Part shown: positions 23,414 through 35,000 of the stretch, piece by piece
Layout of the letters: each line of letters begins with the position of its first letter
How positions within the stretch are numbered: position 1 is the stretch's first letter
NCBI GenBank assembly: GCA_947179155.2
Contig: OX359280.1
Span: forward strand, 38,857,055 to 38,921,054
DNA from: Hedera helix
Lineage: Eukaryota; Streptophyta; Magnoliopsida; Apiales; Araliaceae
DNA length: 64,000 nucleotides
Reading direction: 5' to 3'
The notes under the pieces: model-generated
Databases searched by the model: none
What the model was told of the DNA's origin: nothing
Seen by the model: the letters and a program-made list of their open reading frames with translations, nothing else
Translations under genes and position numbers: made by a program

Positions 23414-26277
23414 TGTGACGCCCCTAAATCTGGGCCCACGCAGCCCAAACTTGAGTCGTCAAAAGACTACAACAAAATTATTACAACAAAGCACAACGTA
23501 CAACAATACAGTGTATAATAATACACAACTAAGTCTTCACTATTATTGCCACACTATTTTACAAAACGTGAAGACTATGATAACTATTCCTCGGACCCTC
23601 ACTCCATTCCCCGGCTAGACCCTGTTATGTTTTCATCTCCTGTTGAAAAACAATGGAACAAAAGAAAGGGTGAGCTCAAATAGCCCAGTAAGAAATATCA
23701 TGACTAAGATAATGACGAATAAATTATCATTAGCCTTCAACAGTTGAGTTCTTGATAGAATACAATAGACTACAAGGTTTATATCAAAAACTGCAGTTAA
23801 ATTCTTAAACAATGTTTAGATCAATAATAGCAGCGGAATGAGCAATCTATTAGAAGAATAATGCATATTATAATGTCCACTCGCTTCTCTTTTTCGTAAA
23901 AACATCATCAACTTTTATCATATGAAATACCATTAGTCATGATAATAAAAATTCACAGTTCCTGATCATAATCATGCAAATCAACAGTTCATCTTTGCAC
24001 TACGGGCCAAAGATATTTAATATAGCACCAGCGGTCATGATTATACCAGATTCAGCCTTTGGTGATAATCATACCAAACAACAGTTCATCTATGCACTAC
24101 GGGCCAAAGAGAACTTTCACCACGTGCCATAAAAGACACCGAACAGATGTATCGCCTTTAACCTAATATATCGCCTTTAACCTATCATCTGTTCAACAAA
24201 TATATCACATATGTGCCCCCGGCCACAGATATTCACAACAGCTTGATTTTTGGATGATTAGAATGATATAAATGATGAACAGAAGAAATAGGATAACAAT
24301 AAGTATCGGAAGTTTACTTTGTACAGATTCAAATAATGTCCAAATTGTCAACATGATGTGGAGTGAAATTTAAAAATGATATTCAAGATCCACAGTTCAG
24401 AATAACGGTTACAATTCAATAGAAAGGTTCACGTAAATGGGAAGGTTCAGTTGAAATAATGAAGTTCAACTATTATGGAACATATAATATTTTCAGGAAT
24501 TATAGAAGCAATAGTTCCATAATAAATTTCGATTTAGGAGTATGAAAGAAAATAATATCCCTTACCGTAGCAGGTTTGATTAACAAAAGGTGAAGTAAAT
24601 TAATACAAATGGTTATTCACCAACAGGCGGCAATCCGCTCCGTAAGGTTACTCCCACAATTTAATAGAATTTGAGTACAAAGAGTTATTCACCAAACAGG
24701 CGGCAATCCGCTCCGTAAGGTTATTCTCAGAGATTAATAATGAATGAATACGAAAGGTTATTCACCAACAGGCGGCAATCCGCTCCGTAAGGTTATTCCC
24801 ACAATTTAATACATGGAAATAAAAGGCACGTCTTATGAGTAAGGAAGAAACAATATTATTATCGAGAATCAAATAATGATAATCCCTTACCATAGTACGT
24901 TTGAATAATGGAAGATGAAAAAGATGGTATCCCTTACCTCAACACGTGACTGGATATTGATTTAAATGAGGTTGATTAACTTGAACAGTACACGTATACT
25001 TATAGATCTTCACAAATACTCAAGATGACTTAAGCACACTTAGAGAGAACTTTCACAAGAAGTATTTAGAGAGAGAAAGAAAGAACAAGTAAGGAAGTTT
25101 ATGAAAAATCCTTAAGTTAAGGCTTCTATTTATAGCCAAAAATCTTATCATTCATTTAATCTAAACCATTCATTTAAAGATCATCTTTTAATCTACACTA
25201 TCCATTTCAAATATTATATTATCTTTAATCTACACCATTCATTTCATATCACCTAATAATCACCTAACTTTATATTATAAACAAATCAATTTAATTATTC
25301 AACAATAATTCACACTTTAATCTACACCATTCATTTCATATCACCTAATAATCACCTAACTTTATATTATAAACAAATCAATTCAATTATTCAACAATAA
25401 TTCACACTTTAATCTACACCATTCATTTCATATCACCTAATAATCACCTAACTTTATATTATAAACAAATAACTTTATCAATTCAATTATTATGACTAAT
25501 TGTTATAAATACAGTATAGTTAGTTCTTAGATATCAAGTCAATAAATTAATGAAATACAACTGTTTAAATAACATCATAATAGAGATAACAATAATGTAA
25601 AATAAAGCATACGTTACTGTGTAATGACAATTATTGATTCAATAATGTGAATTACTGTGCATATGTTACTGTGACAATTATTAGGTTCAATAATTTTAAA
25701 AACAGTGCAACAACAATTATTGACTCAATGATATAAAATACAGTGTAATGACAATTATTAAATCAATAATGCAAAATACTGTGTAACAACAATTATTGAA
25801 TTGATAATATAAAATATTATGCAGTGACAATTATCGATGAAATGATGCGTAACAGTTACGGTGTCAATTATCAGACCAATAATATGAGACACTATGCAAT
25901 ACCGTGTGCTACTGTAGAGTACCGAGTGCTACAGAAAATACCAATAACTACCGTATGCTACTATTCTTTTATCACCGGTATTTTAACAGTTCCGTTGACT
26001 ATTTTTATTTAAAAAGGTTATTTCTGTCGTTTTCTATATCCGACAAATATTCCGTTGTGGGGTCCACCAATAATTTGTTATTTCGGCGCCGTCGGACCAA
26101 ACGAATATTCCCTGACCAAACGAATATTCCCCGACAAAGCGAATATTGTCCGACAAAATAAAATTTGCACATAACATCCTTAACTTTTAACTTTATCGAT
26201 TTAACCACTTACTGTTTCAAAAAAATATATATGAAGAAAAATTAAATTTTGTATTTCATAAAATTCGGGGTCTTACA
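23414..26277 (-). mobile_element. Solo LTR of the Ty3/gypsy family (2864 bp)
   Basis: The minus-strand LTR has both ends present (TGTGACGCCCC at 23414, GGGGTCTTACA at 26277) and perfect 5-bp target duplications AGTCC at 23409-23413 and 26278-26282. No internal sequence remains, the result expected from LTR-LTR recombination. TATAAATA lies on the minus strand at 25134-25127. It contains three 73-bp repeat units and is closest to the LTR at 1-1869. Confidence 0.97.
24610..24805. repeat. 73-bp tandem repeat in solo LTR, three units
   Basis: The core GGCGGCAATCCGCTCCG begins at 24626, 24699 and 24771. Confidence 0.95.
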
Positions 26278-27009
26278 AGTCCAGTCCGATTCGATCCATT
26301 CAAACAATTTTTTTAGTAATTTTAAATATTATTCAAACACCAATTAAAATTTTAAACTTAATTGATGTATTAATTAAAAGTAATGTATTACAAGTTACAG
26401 CTTTCAAATTACAATAATGAAAATTATCTTTTTTATTATTATTTTGCAAATGACTTTTTAGTTGTTACGCTAAATATCTATTAAAATAAAGATGCAATGA
26501 AAGATCTGTAAGAAGTGTAGGTTGCTAGCTAGGTGAGGAAAATCCTTATATATTACACTAGTCAATGTGTTTTCATGAATTTCTTTATTTGTATATAAAC
26601 AAACATGCATGAATGAACGTATTAAAATACGTCAATTTTATTTTATTTATTGAATGAGTTGTTATAAAGATGAAGTTTTTGTCTGCAGTGGGAGAATTGA
26701 AGTAGCGAATAAAGAAAATCTGCAGACTGGACCAAGCTTTTGGTGAACCAGGCCAGGCTAGACCCAAGGCCAAGCCAGGCCGGGCCAAGCCTCAGGCCAG
26801 GCCCCAGGCCGGGCTTTTTGGCAGGTTAGGCCAGGCCGGATCTGAGCCAAAAAACGGTGGCCTGTTCGTGGCCTTCAGGCCAGGCCGAGCCAGGCCAGGC
26901 CTTGACCAGACCGGACTTTGACCAAGCCAGGCCCAGGTCGGATCAAGACCGGGCTGCAGGTCGCAGGCCATTTGTGCATCACTACTGATAGATATTAATA
27001 GCAGTCGTG

Positions 27010-27420
27010 TCAAGTAGGTGGTGTTAATTGGATGAAATCCGTTGTGAGATATGTAAAAGTCAATTGTGACGCGATTGTGGAGAACTCGAGAACAATAGTT
27101 TTGTTAATGTGAGATTTTTTTGTTCGGGATAGCAATGGTAAAATCTTAAGAGTGGGTATTGACTAGTTCTCCGACAGTCTGGATGTGAATTGTGCCGAAT
27201 TCTTATGCAATCAGGTGTATCATGTTATTAGTTATTGATATGAGATTTTCTAAGATTATAATCGAGAGTGATAATCTGCGTATTATTCAATAATTGTCTA
27301 TGTCACATGTTTATTTGTCTTACTTTAAAATTATTATTGTTAAATGTCCGTAACTTACGAGTCGATGTTTGATGAAATGAAAATTGCGTTGCACATAATT
27401 TGATTAATATGACTCAATCT
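27010..27420 (+). pseudogene. LINE-type RNase H (RVT_3) relic
   Basis: A degenerate plus-strand frame with several stops still reads VKVNCDA, FVRDSNGKILRVG, VNCAEF and the closing NCVAHNLIN. These are the landmarks of the RNase H-like domain at the end of plant L1-type LINEs and their domesticated copies. No intact frame remains and no upstream RT is present. It lies just outside the hAT-like element. Confidence 0.75.
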
Positions 27421-27424
27421 TTTA

Positions 27425-27800
27425 TTTTTTTGTCTTTTTTTTATTGGTTGGATAAAAATTTTGAATTTATTTTTTTTATTATATATTCGTTCTGATATTC
27501 ATAATATCTATTCAATTTTGAAAACTATTTCAAAAAAAATAATAAATAAACAAATTCACACAAATAACACAACTAACTTACTGCGTCTCAATCATTGCAA
27601 TATGCAGAAAACCTTTTCGCCATTCAAACAGAACATAAAATTCAAAAGTATTTTGAAATTGCTATGTTTCTACTTGCTAGGCTGTTAAAGTTACTATTTT
27701 TCTAGTGTATTTTTTAAAATCCAAAAAACAGGAACCAGGAGTATAAGATACAACCAAACACCCCCTCAACACAATACAGAGCCGGCACTTAAGCAAAGGC
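27425..27800. other. AT-rich stretch upstream of ADA1
   Basis: No gene seen. The ADA1 promoter begins at its end. Confidence 0.5.
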
Positions 27801-27816
27801 GCGTGACCCGACGGCT

Positions 27817-27823
27817 TATAAAG
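27817..27823 (+). promoter_or_regulatory. Probable ADA1 TATA box
   Basis: TATAAAG in a less AT-rich context (CGGCTTATAAAG). It predicts transcription start near 27850, a first leader exon to about 27932 (donor AG/GTAATT after a TCGA repeat), and a leader intron ending with AG at 29482. The exon limits are prediction only. Confidence 0.5.
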
Positions 27824-28382
27824 AATGTTCCAAATGACGAGCTTCATTACATTAGTACGTGTTTGGTCTTTCTTAATTAAACTTGAACAGAATTAAAGAA
27901 ACAGACAACAATTCGATCGATCGATCGAGCAGGTAATTTGGGGGAAAAAATTAAATGCACTGAAGTTCAAGAACAGTAAACCCTCGGACTCCCTCAATTC
28001 AGGTCAACTCTCATTGTATATTTATCTATTGCTTATTTCGTTAATTGGGTTTTCGATTTTCATCCCAATCTGAAAAGGGTTTCATTTACTTTTAAGAATT
28101 ATGATTAGAGTTACGGATTGATTGTATTTCTGGTTTAATTTATGAGCTTTCTCTATCTTCTTCATTCTTGCTCAATTTTTGAGTATGCTCGTTTTGCAGT
28201 TTGGGGTTTTGTTTTGATTGGAGTACCTAAAAGAGTTCAATTTTGTCTCAAATTAACATGCACGCAGTATAGGATATTTAGTTTGCATTTAATTCTTTTA
28301 CTTCTTATTTTTTTTTGGTTGATTTCCCTTTTAATTGTGTTAATTACTGAAAAGCAATTTTTTTTTGGTTTAGCTCATACGC

Positions 28383-28523
28383 TGATTGTTTGAAATATAG
28401 TAAATTGCATATGATTGGTTGTTGAATAAACATTGTGTAAACTGTGTCTGAGCTGATTTCTGTGTTGGGTGTCACCCTTTTAGTTTCAGGAAAAGTGACA
28501 AATCATGCATTGTATTTAATTGA

Positions 28524-28558
<35 letters not shown>
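28383..28558. repeat. Direct duplication inside ADA1 leader intron, copy A
   Basis: Matches 29211-29367 over about 160-175 bp, sharing TGTTGAATA, CATTGTGTAAACTGT and GAGCTGATTTCTGTGTT. Both copies end in a TA tract (28526-28558 here). Confidence 0.9.
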
Positions 28559-28561
<3 letters not shown>

Positions 28562-28829
28562 GACACATAATGATGATGTACCGGAAAATAAAACATTTTT
28601 GTTACTTGACCAACCTTCAGGAGAAACAAATGCAACAGATATGCCAATTAATAAGATTGATGATGTAGCAATTAAAGCGAAAACGGACAATTGGAAAGCA
28701 AGAGTTATGCTTTTAATCCTCCAAGCTACCGACAAATGAACTATACCATTTGATCCCTAAAAATTGTATTAAAATACATCATTCAAAGATTTTATCATAA
28801 ATCTATTGATTTTATATGAATTATTACTA

Positions 28830-29061
28830 ACCCTTATGTTTCGTTTGGATTGGAGAAATGAACGTGGGAATGGAATGAAAAAAATTGTGTTTGGTTGCTC
28901 ATTAGAATGGAATGGACCATTCTCATCCCTCCTAAATTTATAAATTTTATTACTTGAGGGAGTATATGGAATGACTTATTCCACTTAGAATGGAATGAAT
29001 CATTCCACTCTTCATTCCATTCCCTTATTTATTACATTCCTTCAATCCAAGCTTAACATAA
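28830..29061. mobile_element. MULE-type MITE in ADA1 leader intron
   Basis: Ends TTATGTTTCGTTTGGATTGG (28834) and, on the opposite strand, TTATGTTAAGCTTGGATTG (from 29061). Flanks TTATTACTA (28821-28829) and TTATTACCA (29062-29070) agree at 8 of 9, the target duplication size of Mutator-like elements. The interior is rich in GGAATGGAATG and ATTCCATTCC. A relative lies at 45136-45433. Confidence 0.7.
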
Positions 29062-29146
29062 TTATTACCATTACTACTTTATTCATAGATGAGTTAGGAG
29101 AGAATGGGATTTTTTTTGTTTAAAAATGGGCATTCTGGATCATACT

Positions 29147-29172
29147 TCTATCTATCTATACAGATAGATAGA
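29147..29172. repeat. Perfect hairpin of TCTA/AGAT repeats
   Basis: TCTATCTATCT (29147-29157), a 4-nt loop, then AGATAGATAGA (29162-29172): an 11-bp perfect stem in the ADA1 leader intron. Confidence 0.9.
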
Positions 29173-29210
29173 TCGACCAGTAGATTTCACACCCAAGATC
29201 TTTCTACAGT

Positions 29211-29334
29211 TGATTGTGTGAAATATTGTAAATTGCCTATGATTGTTTGTTGAATATACATTGTGTAAACTGTCTGAGCTGATTTCTGTGTTAAGTGTGT
29301 TCCTTTTAGTTTCAGCATGCATTGTAGCTAATTG

Positions 29335-29367
<33 letters not shown>
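29211..29367. repeat. Direct duplication inside ADA1 leader intron, copy B
   Basis: Second copy of 28383-28558, offset about 828 bp. It also ends in a TA tract (about 29339-29367). Confidence 0.9.
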
Positions 29368-29371
<4 letters not shown>

Positions 29372-29497
29372 ATAGTGTGTTATTTGGGGTTCTAAGTTGT
29401 TATTGGCATTGGTTCTTTCCTGTTACTTGAATTATGCCGGAAATGCTGATTGGGGTATGGTATGGTATTGGTGAATGTTTAGGTGTTTCAAATCAAA

Positions 29498-30562
29498 ATG
29501 GTGGCCAATCAGATGTTTTCTCGAATTGATACCTTAGAGCTGAAAGCTGTTATATATCGAAAGATTGGGCATCAGAGAGCAGAGAAGTACTTTGATCTGC
29601 TCAAAAGATTATTTAGTTTCAAGCTTGGCAAATATGAGTTCAATAAATCCTGCATTCGAACAATTGGGAGGGATAATCTCTGTCTTCACAATCAACTTAT
29701 TCGATCCATTCTCAAGAATTCTTGTCTTGCTAAAATTCCTCCATTGAGAGTTAAAAAATTAGAACGGTCCCTTAATGTTGCAAATGGCTGCCAAGGAAAT
29801 AGTCTTCAGTCGATCTATGATGGGTCGTTCCCTCTATCTCCTTGCAAGGGAAGGTCTCCAGTAAATAGGGATCGCAGGTTTCGAGACCGTCCAAGTCCTC
29901 TTGGTTCACTGGGGAAGAGCCCTAATATTACATGTGAAGAAGTACTCTTGCGGACACAAGAACAGCAAAGTGCAACAGAATTACATTCTCTTGGTAGCAG
30001 ACCTCCTGCTGAAGTTGCATCTGTGGAAGATGGGGAAGAAGTTGAACAGGCTGCTGGAAGTCCAAGCATCCAAAGCAGAAGTCCTGTTACAGCTCCTTTG
30101 GGGATTTCCATGAACATGGGTGGTCCTCGTAAAACTCTTTGTGGTGGATCTCTATATAACATTCATCCCTTGACCTGTCAGAACACTTGCGAGCTACCTG
30201 ATGCTAGATCTTTAATGAATCATTTGGAGCAGAAGTTGGAGATGGAGGGCCTTGGCATCTCTGTAGACTGTGCTAACCTGTTAAATACTGGTTTGGACTG
30301 TTATCTGAAGAGATTAATAGAACCTTGTATAGGATTAGCTGGTTCAAGGTGTGTACAAGAACAACTTAAACAAATAACTGGTCGTACACCTGGTACGAAT
30401 GGGATGTTACCTGCGAGTGGAAGATATAGGCAAAAGCCATCCAACTCCATATATGCTTCTGTGTTAGATTTTCGTGTCGCAATGGGGTCAAATCCTCGCA
30501 TACTTGGAGGGGATTGGGCTGTACAACTTGAGAAGGTTTGCTATCGTGCATTCGAGGAATAG
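29498..30562 (+). CDS. ADA1: SAGA complex subunit ADA1 (Tad1/Hfi1 family)
   Basis: An intronless coding sequence for 354 residues. It belongs to the SAGA-Tad1 family, the plant ADA1 proteins, a structural core subunit of the SAGA histone acetyltransferase coactivator acting in the nucleus. The N-terminal block (about residues 8-85) has RIDTLELK, KIGHQRAEKYFDLLKRL and LHNQLIRSILKN, as in plant homologues. The middle is Ser/Pro-rich and probably disordered. The block near residues 235-290 (ELPDARSLMNHLE to GLDCYLKRLIEPCIGLA) is the histone-fold-like part that pairs with TAF12 in the yeast complex. I chose ATG at 29498 because RIDTLELK follows it closely and a splice acceptor lies just upstream at 29482. 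The in-frame codons before it start with GTG. The leader intron contains a duplication and a MITE. Confidence 0.93.
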   Translation: MVANQMFSRIDTLELKAVIYRKIGHQRAEKYFDLLKRLFSFKLGKYEFNKSCIRTIGRDNLCLHNQLIRSILKNSCLAKIPPLRVKKLERSLNVANGCQGNSLQSIYDGSFPLSPCKGRSPVNRDRRFRDRPSPLGSLGKSPNITCEEVLLRTQEQQSATELHSLGSRPPAEVASVEDGEEVEQAAGSPSIQSRSPVTAPLGISMNMGGPRKTLCGGSLYNIHPLTCQNTCELPDARSLMNHLEQKLEMEGLGISVDCANLLNTGLDCYLKRLIEPCIGLAGSRCVQEQLKQITGRTPGTNGMLPASGRYRQKPSNSIYASVLDFRVAMGSNPRILGGDWAVQLEKVCYRAFEE

Positions 30563-31290
30563 AAGAACCTATTTCATATATAGGCAGCAAGTTAGGATGA
30601 GTAGACTCAAGGAACATTAGTGCAAAGCTCATTTCTGCTTCATTCTTACATGAAATTTCGTGTCCACCATTATGCAGTATCCTCACCCCAAGACTTTGGT
30701 GAAGGGAAATTGTTGTGAATACTATTGGATGTTGGGGTTAGTTGGTTATGTTGCATTCACATGTTAGCATCAATAGTTATTGGGGATGGGTGTCTGTTTA
30801 TATGGTCAATATACACATTTTTATTTTATTCAGAACCTCACTCTTGTAAGAGTTCCAACATCATTATTCAACTGATATCTATTGTCTTTTATGCATCACA
30901 TTTTGCTTCAAATAAAGCTTCATTTAATTCCAAAACTCACTAGGATTACGATATAGATTCCTTTCAGATCCTGATCTTGAGTTAACTTTTCTTTTTGCTG
31001 TTGAATTTTATATATTTTGTTATTCAATTTATTAGTTGTATGTTTCTTTCCTCTGAATTCTAAAAATTGTAAACAGAAATATATAATCCCAGAAGCAACC
31101 TTTTCTATTATATGGAGCATGCATGCATAGACTTATTGTTCATTTATTTTTCTATTTTATTGTTTCCCCTGTTATTTCCTTTTAATATGTCTAGTTTTAT
31201 TTCCCAAAGCTCGTTTTCCTTGGGATGACCTCATTGATGATTTCATTGTCACATATCTGCGTAAGATCTCAGTTACAATATACAGAAGAT

Positions 31291-31322
<32 letters not shown>

Positions 31323-32060
31323 TATCCTACACATGGTTATCTGACTCCTCACTAACAAACTGCACTTTGCAAACTAATAAAACTACCGAGTGTTGACAGT
31401 GTTCACATAATATAAACCTGACACTGTTCTCATAATATAAAACCACACCGCGATGGAAAAGGAGAGAACTTGTAGTTTTGAAAATTTTGATGCTAGAATT
31501 CAGCAGTAGAGTGCACATGAAATCAAAGTGTTCAACACTGTCAACAGGAGAATGCTGCCATATGAAATGCCAAATGAACTTGACAAGGATTACTATTTTC
31601 AGACAATATAATAGCAAAAATTCTATAAACATAAATGTTGAAGAATTGAAGGTACAACTGAAGTTCCCCTTAACTGATTGAGGTGTCATTAACACCCCCT
31701 AATGCCCAGTATCACCCATTTTCTGGCCTTCCCACATTGGAAAACAAGAATAACAAGGGTGGTGGAAGTTCAACAGATGCCATAAAATTGAAGTAATTCA
31801 ACTTTATTGCCTACAACAACCTAAGTGGATCAAATATATAGTTTATGTAAAGATACAGTGTCGAGTTGCTGCCTAATCAAAATGAACTTCTATATGAACT
31901 TTTCTGCTTGCTTCAATTTTACTTCCACCATAGCATTTCTCGCAGAATCATTAGAAGAGTTTAGTGTTCAAGATTCCACTGCACCAGGCAGTTTGGGAGA
32001 ACAATCCAGAGATCATGCGAAAATTCGAGGAACCATGTGATGCAGTGATGATGGCAGAGT
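30563..32060. other. Intergenic region between converging ADA1 and Mpv17 genes
   Basis: Positions 30563 to about 30960 are likely ADA1 3' UTR. A CT dinucleotide run lies at 31291-31318. The part from about 31500 to 32067 may be Mpv17 3' UTR. Short frames here have no recognisable domain. Confidence 0.5.
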
Positions 32061-32067
32061 CAAGTTA

Positions 32068-35000
32068 TCATTTGACATCTGCTTTCTCTAAGCTTGCCAT
32101 GTAAGTAATGTAAACAGTCCAAAGATAGGAAAATGAATTGCTAACCAGTGGCTGCAAATACAAAGGAGAAGAATGGATAAGATTACTTATATCAGTTCCA
32201 ACTTAAACCAATTCAGACAGTTATTTTCATACACATGTAACTGAGGTCTGATTCATACCTGCAATTGAACGGGGATGAATTTGAATGTAATAAAATCACA
32301 CAACGGCCAGTACATAACACCACTAATGATTGTAGGTACCAAGTCTCGTTTTAATCGAGCAAAGATCTCTTCGCCATTTTCACCTGAGTTCATAATATTC
32401 AGTTCCGAAGCATAAAATAATTGATTATTCATCTCCCCTCATCTTATATTACTCTTTGATCAGAAGACAATGTTTCCAAAAACCAATTTTGTTTGCAGTT
32501 TAGAAATAACACACTAAGCCATACCTTGAAGACCTGCATTCACGGAGAAGAAAACTACCGTCATAGTAGGTCCGTAGAGTGTCTGACACATGACTATTTT
32601 TGCCATTGTTGTAAAGAGATCTCGCTTTGGGAGGACCTTTGAGACGAAATTGAACCAGAAATGCAACGATGGTCCTAAAATTAGCATTCCATATCCAGCC
32701 ATGCGCAACGTTCTTACTAAATCATAAGGTTCTGATGATGGCCGCGCAATTTTCTGAAGAAAATTGTAGCTATTTGTAACATTCCCAAGGACATACTAAA
32801 AAACTAACTTGGAGCAATAAAACACTTGCAAATACTTTTGACAAACACTTTTGACAAACAATTTTATTAGAAGTTAAATGAACTTGCTGATCCTAGAGTG
32901 AAATGAAGAAAAGCTAAGAAAGATAATAGCAAAATTTTCATCACTCTCAAATGATATAGAGATCAACATTCTATTTGAGCTTTATAAATTGGAAACCTTC
33001 ATTTATCGAATCAACACGTGAAATATCAAATATGACCAGAACCAAGTGTTCACAAAAATAATAAATTTTTCAGCGGGCGTGCAATAGAAGTACTGAAAAG
33101 GGGTACCAAAGCCCCAGCAGACATGACAATGCGACATAGAAATTCTGCATGCTAAGATCCAAGGAGGAAGACACTAGTCAAGGATGCCTCAAAGTCTCAA
33201 ACTAACATTTCTACTAAACCTAAAAACGCAGAACTAAGTCTAAGAGTGCAATGTATGTATTTCCAAGATGTGACAAGTGATGTGCCCATACATCCCAAAC
33301 ATGCAGGAGCTCAAGGGTACTCTACCAGACAACTCCCAAGACTTTCAGGGTTGCATTTTTGAAAAGTAAGAACAAGTATTTAAATGAATAATTTTAACAA
33401 GTTGAAAAGAGCAAGGATCAAACAGAGAATAAGTTCAGAAAAACTAGTAAACAGCTAAACGAACTTAAGAACCAACTAGCCAGTACTAATCATTCTAAAT
33501 AGAAAAGAAACAAAAGCTTCATAAAATAAAAAGTGCAGACGGATGACGGATCAATGACTGCAAAGATGGTGTGTGATAAAGTCAATAGTATTTTATAACT
33601 GTGGAATAATGTATTTGAAGCTACTCCACTTGACACATCGTGAATATTCATGCCCAATATAAAAATCTTTAAAGTGTCTTCCCTTTTTCAAAGTCATATG
33701 TATTAGGAATCTAGAAGAACATGTGTTATGTAAGCTTCCCATAGGTACCACCATGACCAAGAAGATTCATGTGAATTTCTATTGCCTCTTTCATTTTCTT
33801 TTTCCAGGAAATAAAATTCAAGTTTTCCTTTGTATAGTTATGAGAAACATATTTTTTGAGCCAAGAAAAACATGTAGGTGGGAATTAGAAAGCTCCCCAT
33901 AGAAAACGAAGATGCAAATCAAGTTCAAGTCAGTTGTTCTCTATCACAAAGTACATTACACTAGGTGCCACTAAAGAAGCAATAAGCATATCTGCAAAAC
34001 AAACACTGGCTAAATCTGGCCAATAGCTAATGATCCATATGGTGAAAATGTTCTCCAAAATGTCTGGGAAAAATGGTTTTTATTGGCATCTTTAAGATGG
34101 CTAAGAAAGTATCAAACAGAAGCAATATAAACCGAGTTTGAAAAGTGACATCTACCAAAAATCCTGACAGACTCATTTAAAAGATTCAACATTAGGCATT
34201 CTGACAATAAAACTTGCCCTTAGCTTCAACTTCAATACAACAAATACTTGCACTCAACTTGTGTATACTTTCTCGACCAAATTACATTTCCACAAGTAGC
34301 AAAAAAAAAAAAAAAGGAAGAAGAAAAAGAATGCTTTATTTGGACCTTAGTACAAGTGTGAAAATCAAAGAAACAGAAATATCAAACCCTCTTTACCAAC
34401 ACAAACTCTATATCCACATTGTTACACAGCCCAATACTAAGTTTTGTAATAGGTTATTTTTGTTAAGTATTCAAGGAGTTATATATCATATTTGGAGATC
34501 TAGGAATAAGAGGATTTTTGAAAATGAGGTTTGGTGGGGAACCGTCTCACGAAGAGATATTCTCACACAGAGAATTACACAACTCAATAATTCAATATTT
34601 CAATGTATATAAAATACTGAGTTTACAACCATATTTATAGTACTCCTAAACAACTATCCTAATCCAATTTAGACTCTATAAGATAAATACTAACTTAAAT
34701 ACAAACTTTATCTAAAATACAACTCTTAATAAAATATTTAATAAACCAATTCCTAATTAAAATAAAACCTCCAAAAAGTCTTCTTCGTATTGCATCAAGG
34801 TTACTACTGGAGTTCAAATTTTGCACGAGGTATATGAGTATTTGAGGTATAAAGCTAGTCAACAAAGAAAAGTAGAGAATATTTACAAGAATTGGCTACT
34901 TGCTACGGAGTGGAATATTAATCAAATATATTTTTGCAGGCTTGATGTTTCTTTGTTACTTTTATTGGGTAATTTTTTGCTTCTTGTTGGAGTGTTTGCT

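Larger units (their letters stand above)
23237..26985. mobile_element. hAT-like non-autonomous element, split by a solo LTR
   Basis: Two GGCC-rich blocks (23245-23413 and 26705-26970) flank the solo LTR. They carry many GGCCAGGCC and GGCCGGGCC motifs, the subterminal repeat style of plant hAT elements. The outer ends read AGGCATGCACAA and, on the opposite strand, GTAGTGATGCACAA. Flanks TGGTAGAT (23229-23236) and TGATAGAT (26986-26993) match at 7 of 8 and may be the 8-bp target duplication. Without the LTR the element is about 880 bp with no transposase. Exact ends are uncertain by a few bases. Confidence 0.65.

Noticed and set aside
31327..31695. 122-codon minus-strand frame between ADA1 and Mpv17
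   Set aside because: No domain, low complexity, and likely within 3' UTR or intergenic DNA.
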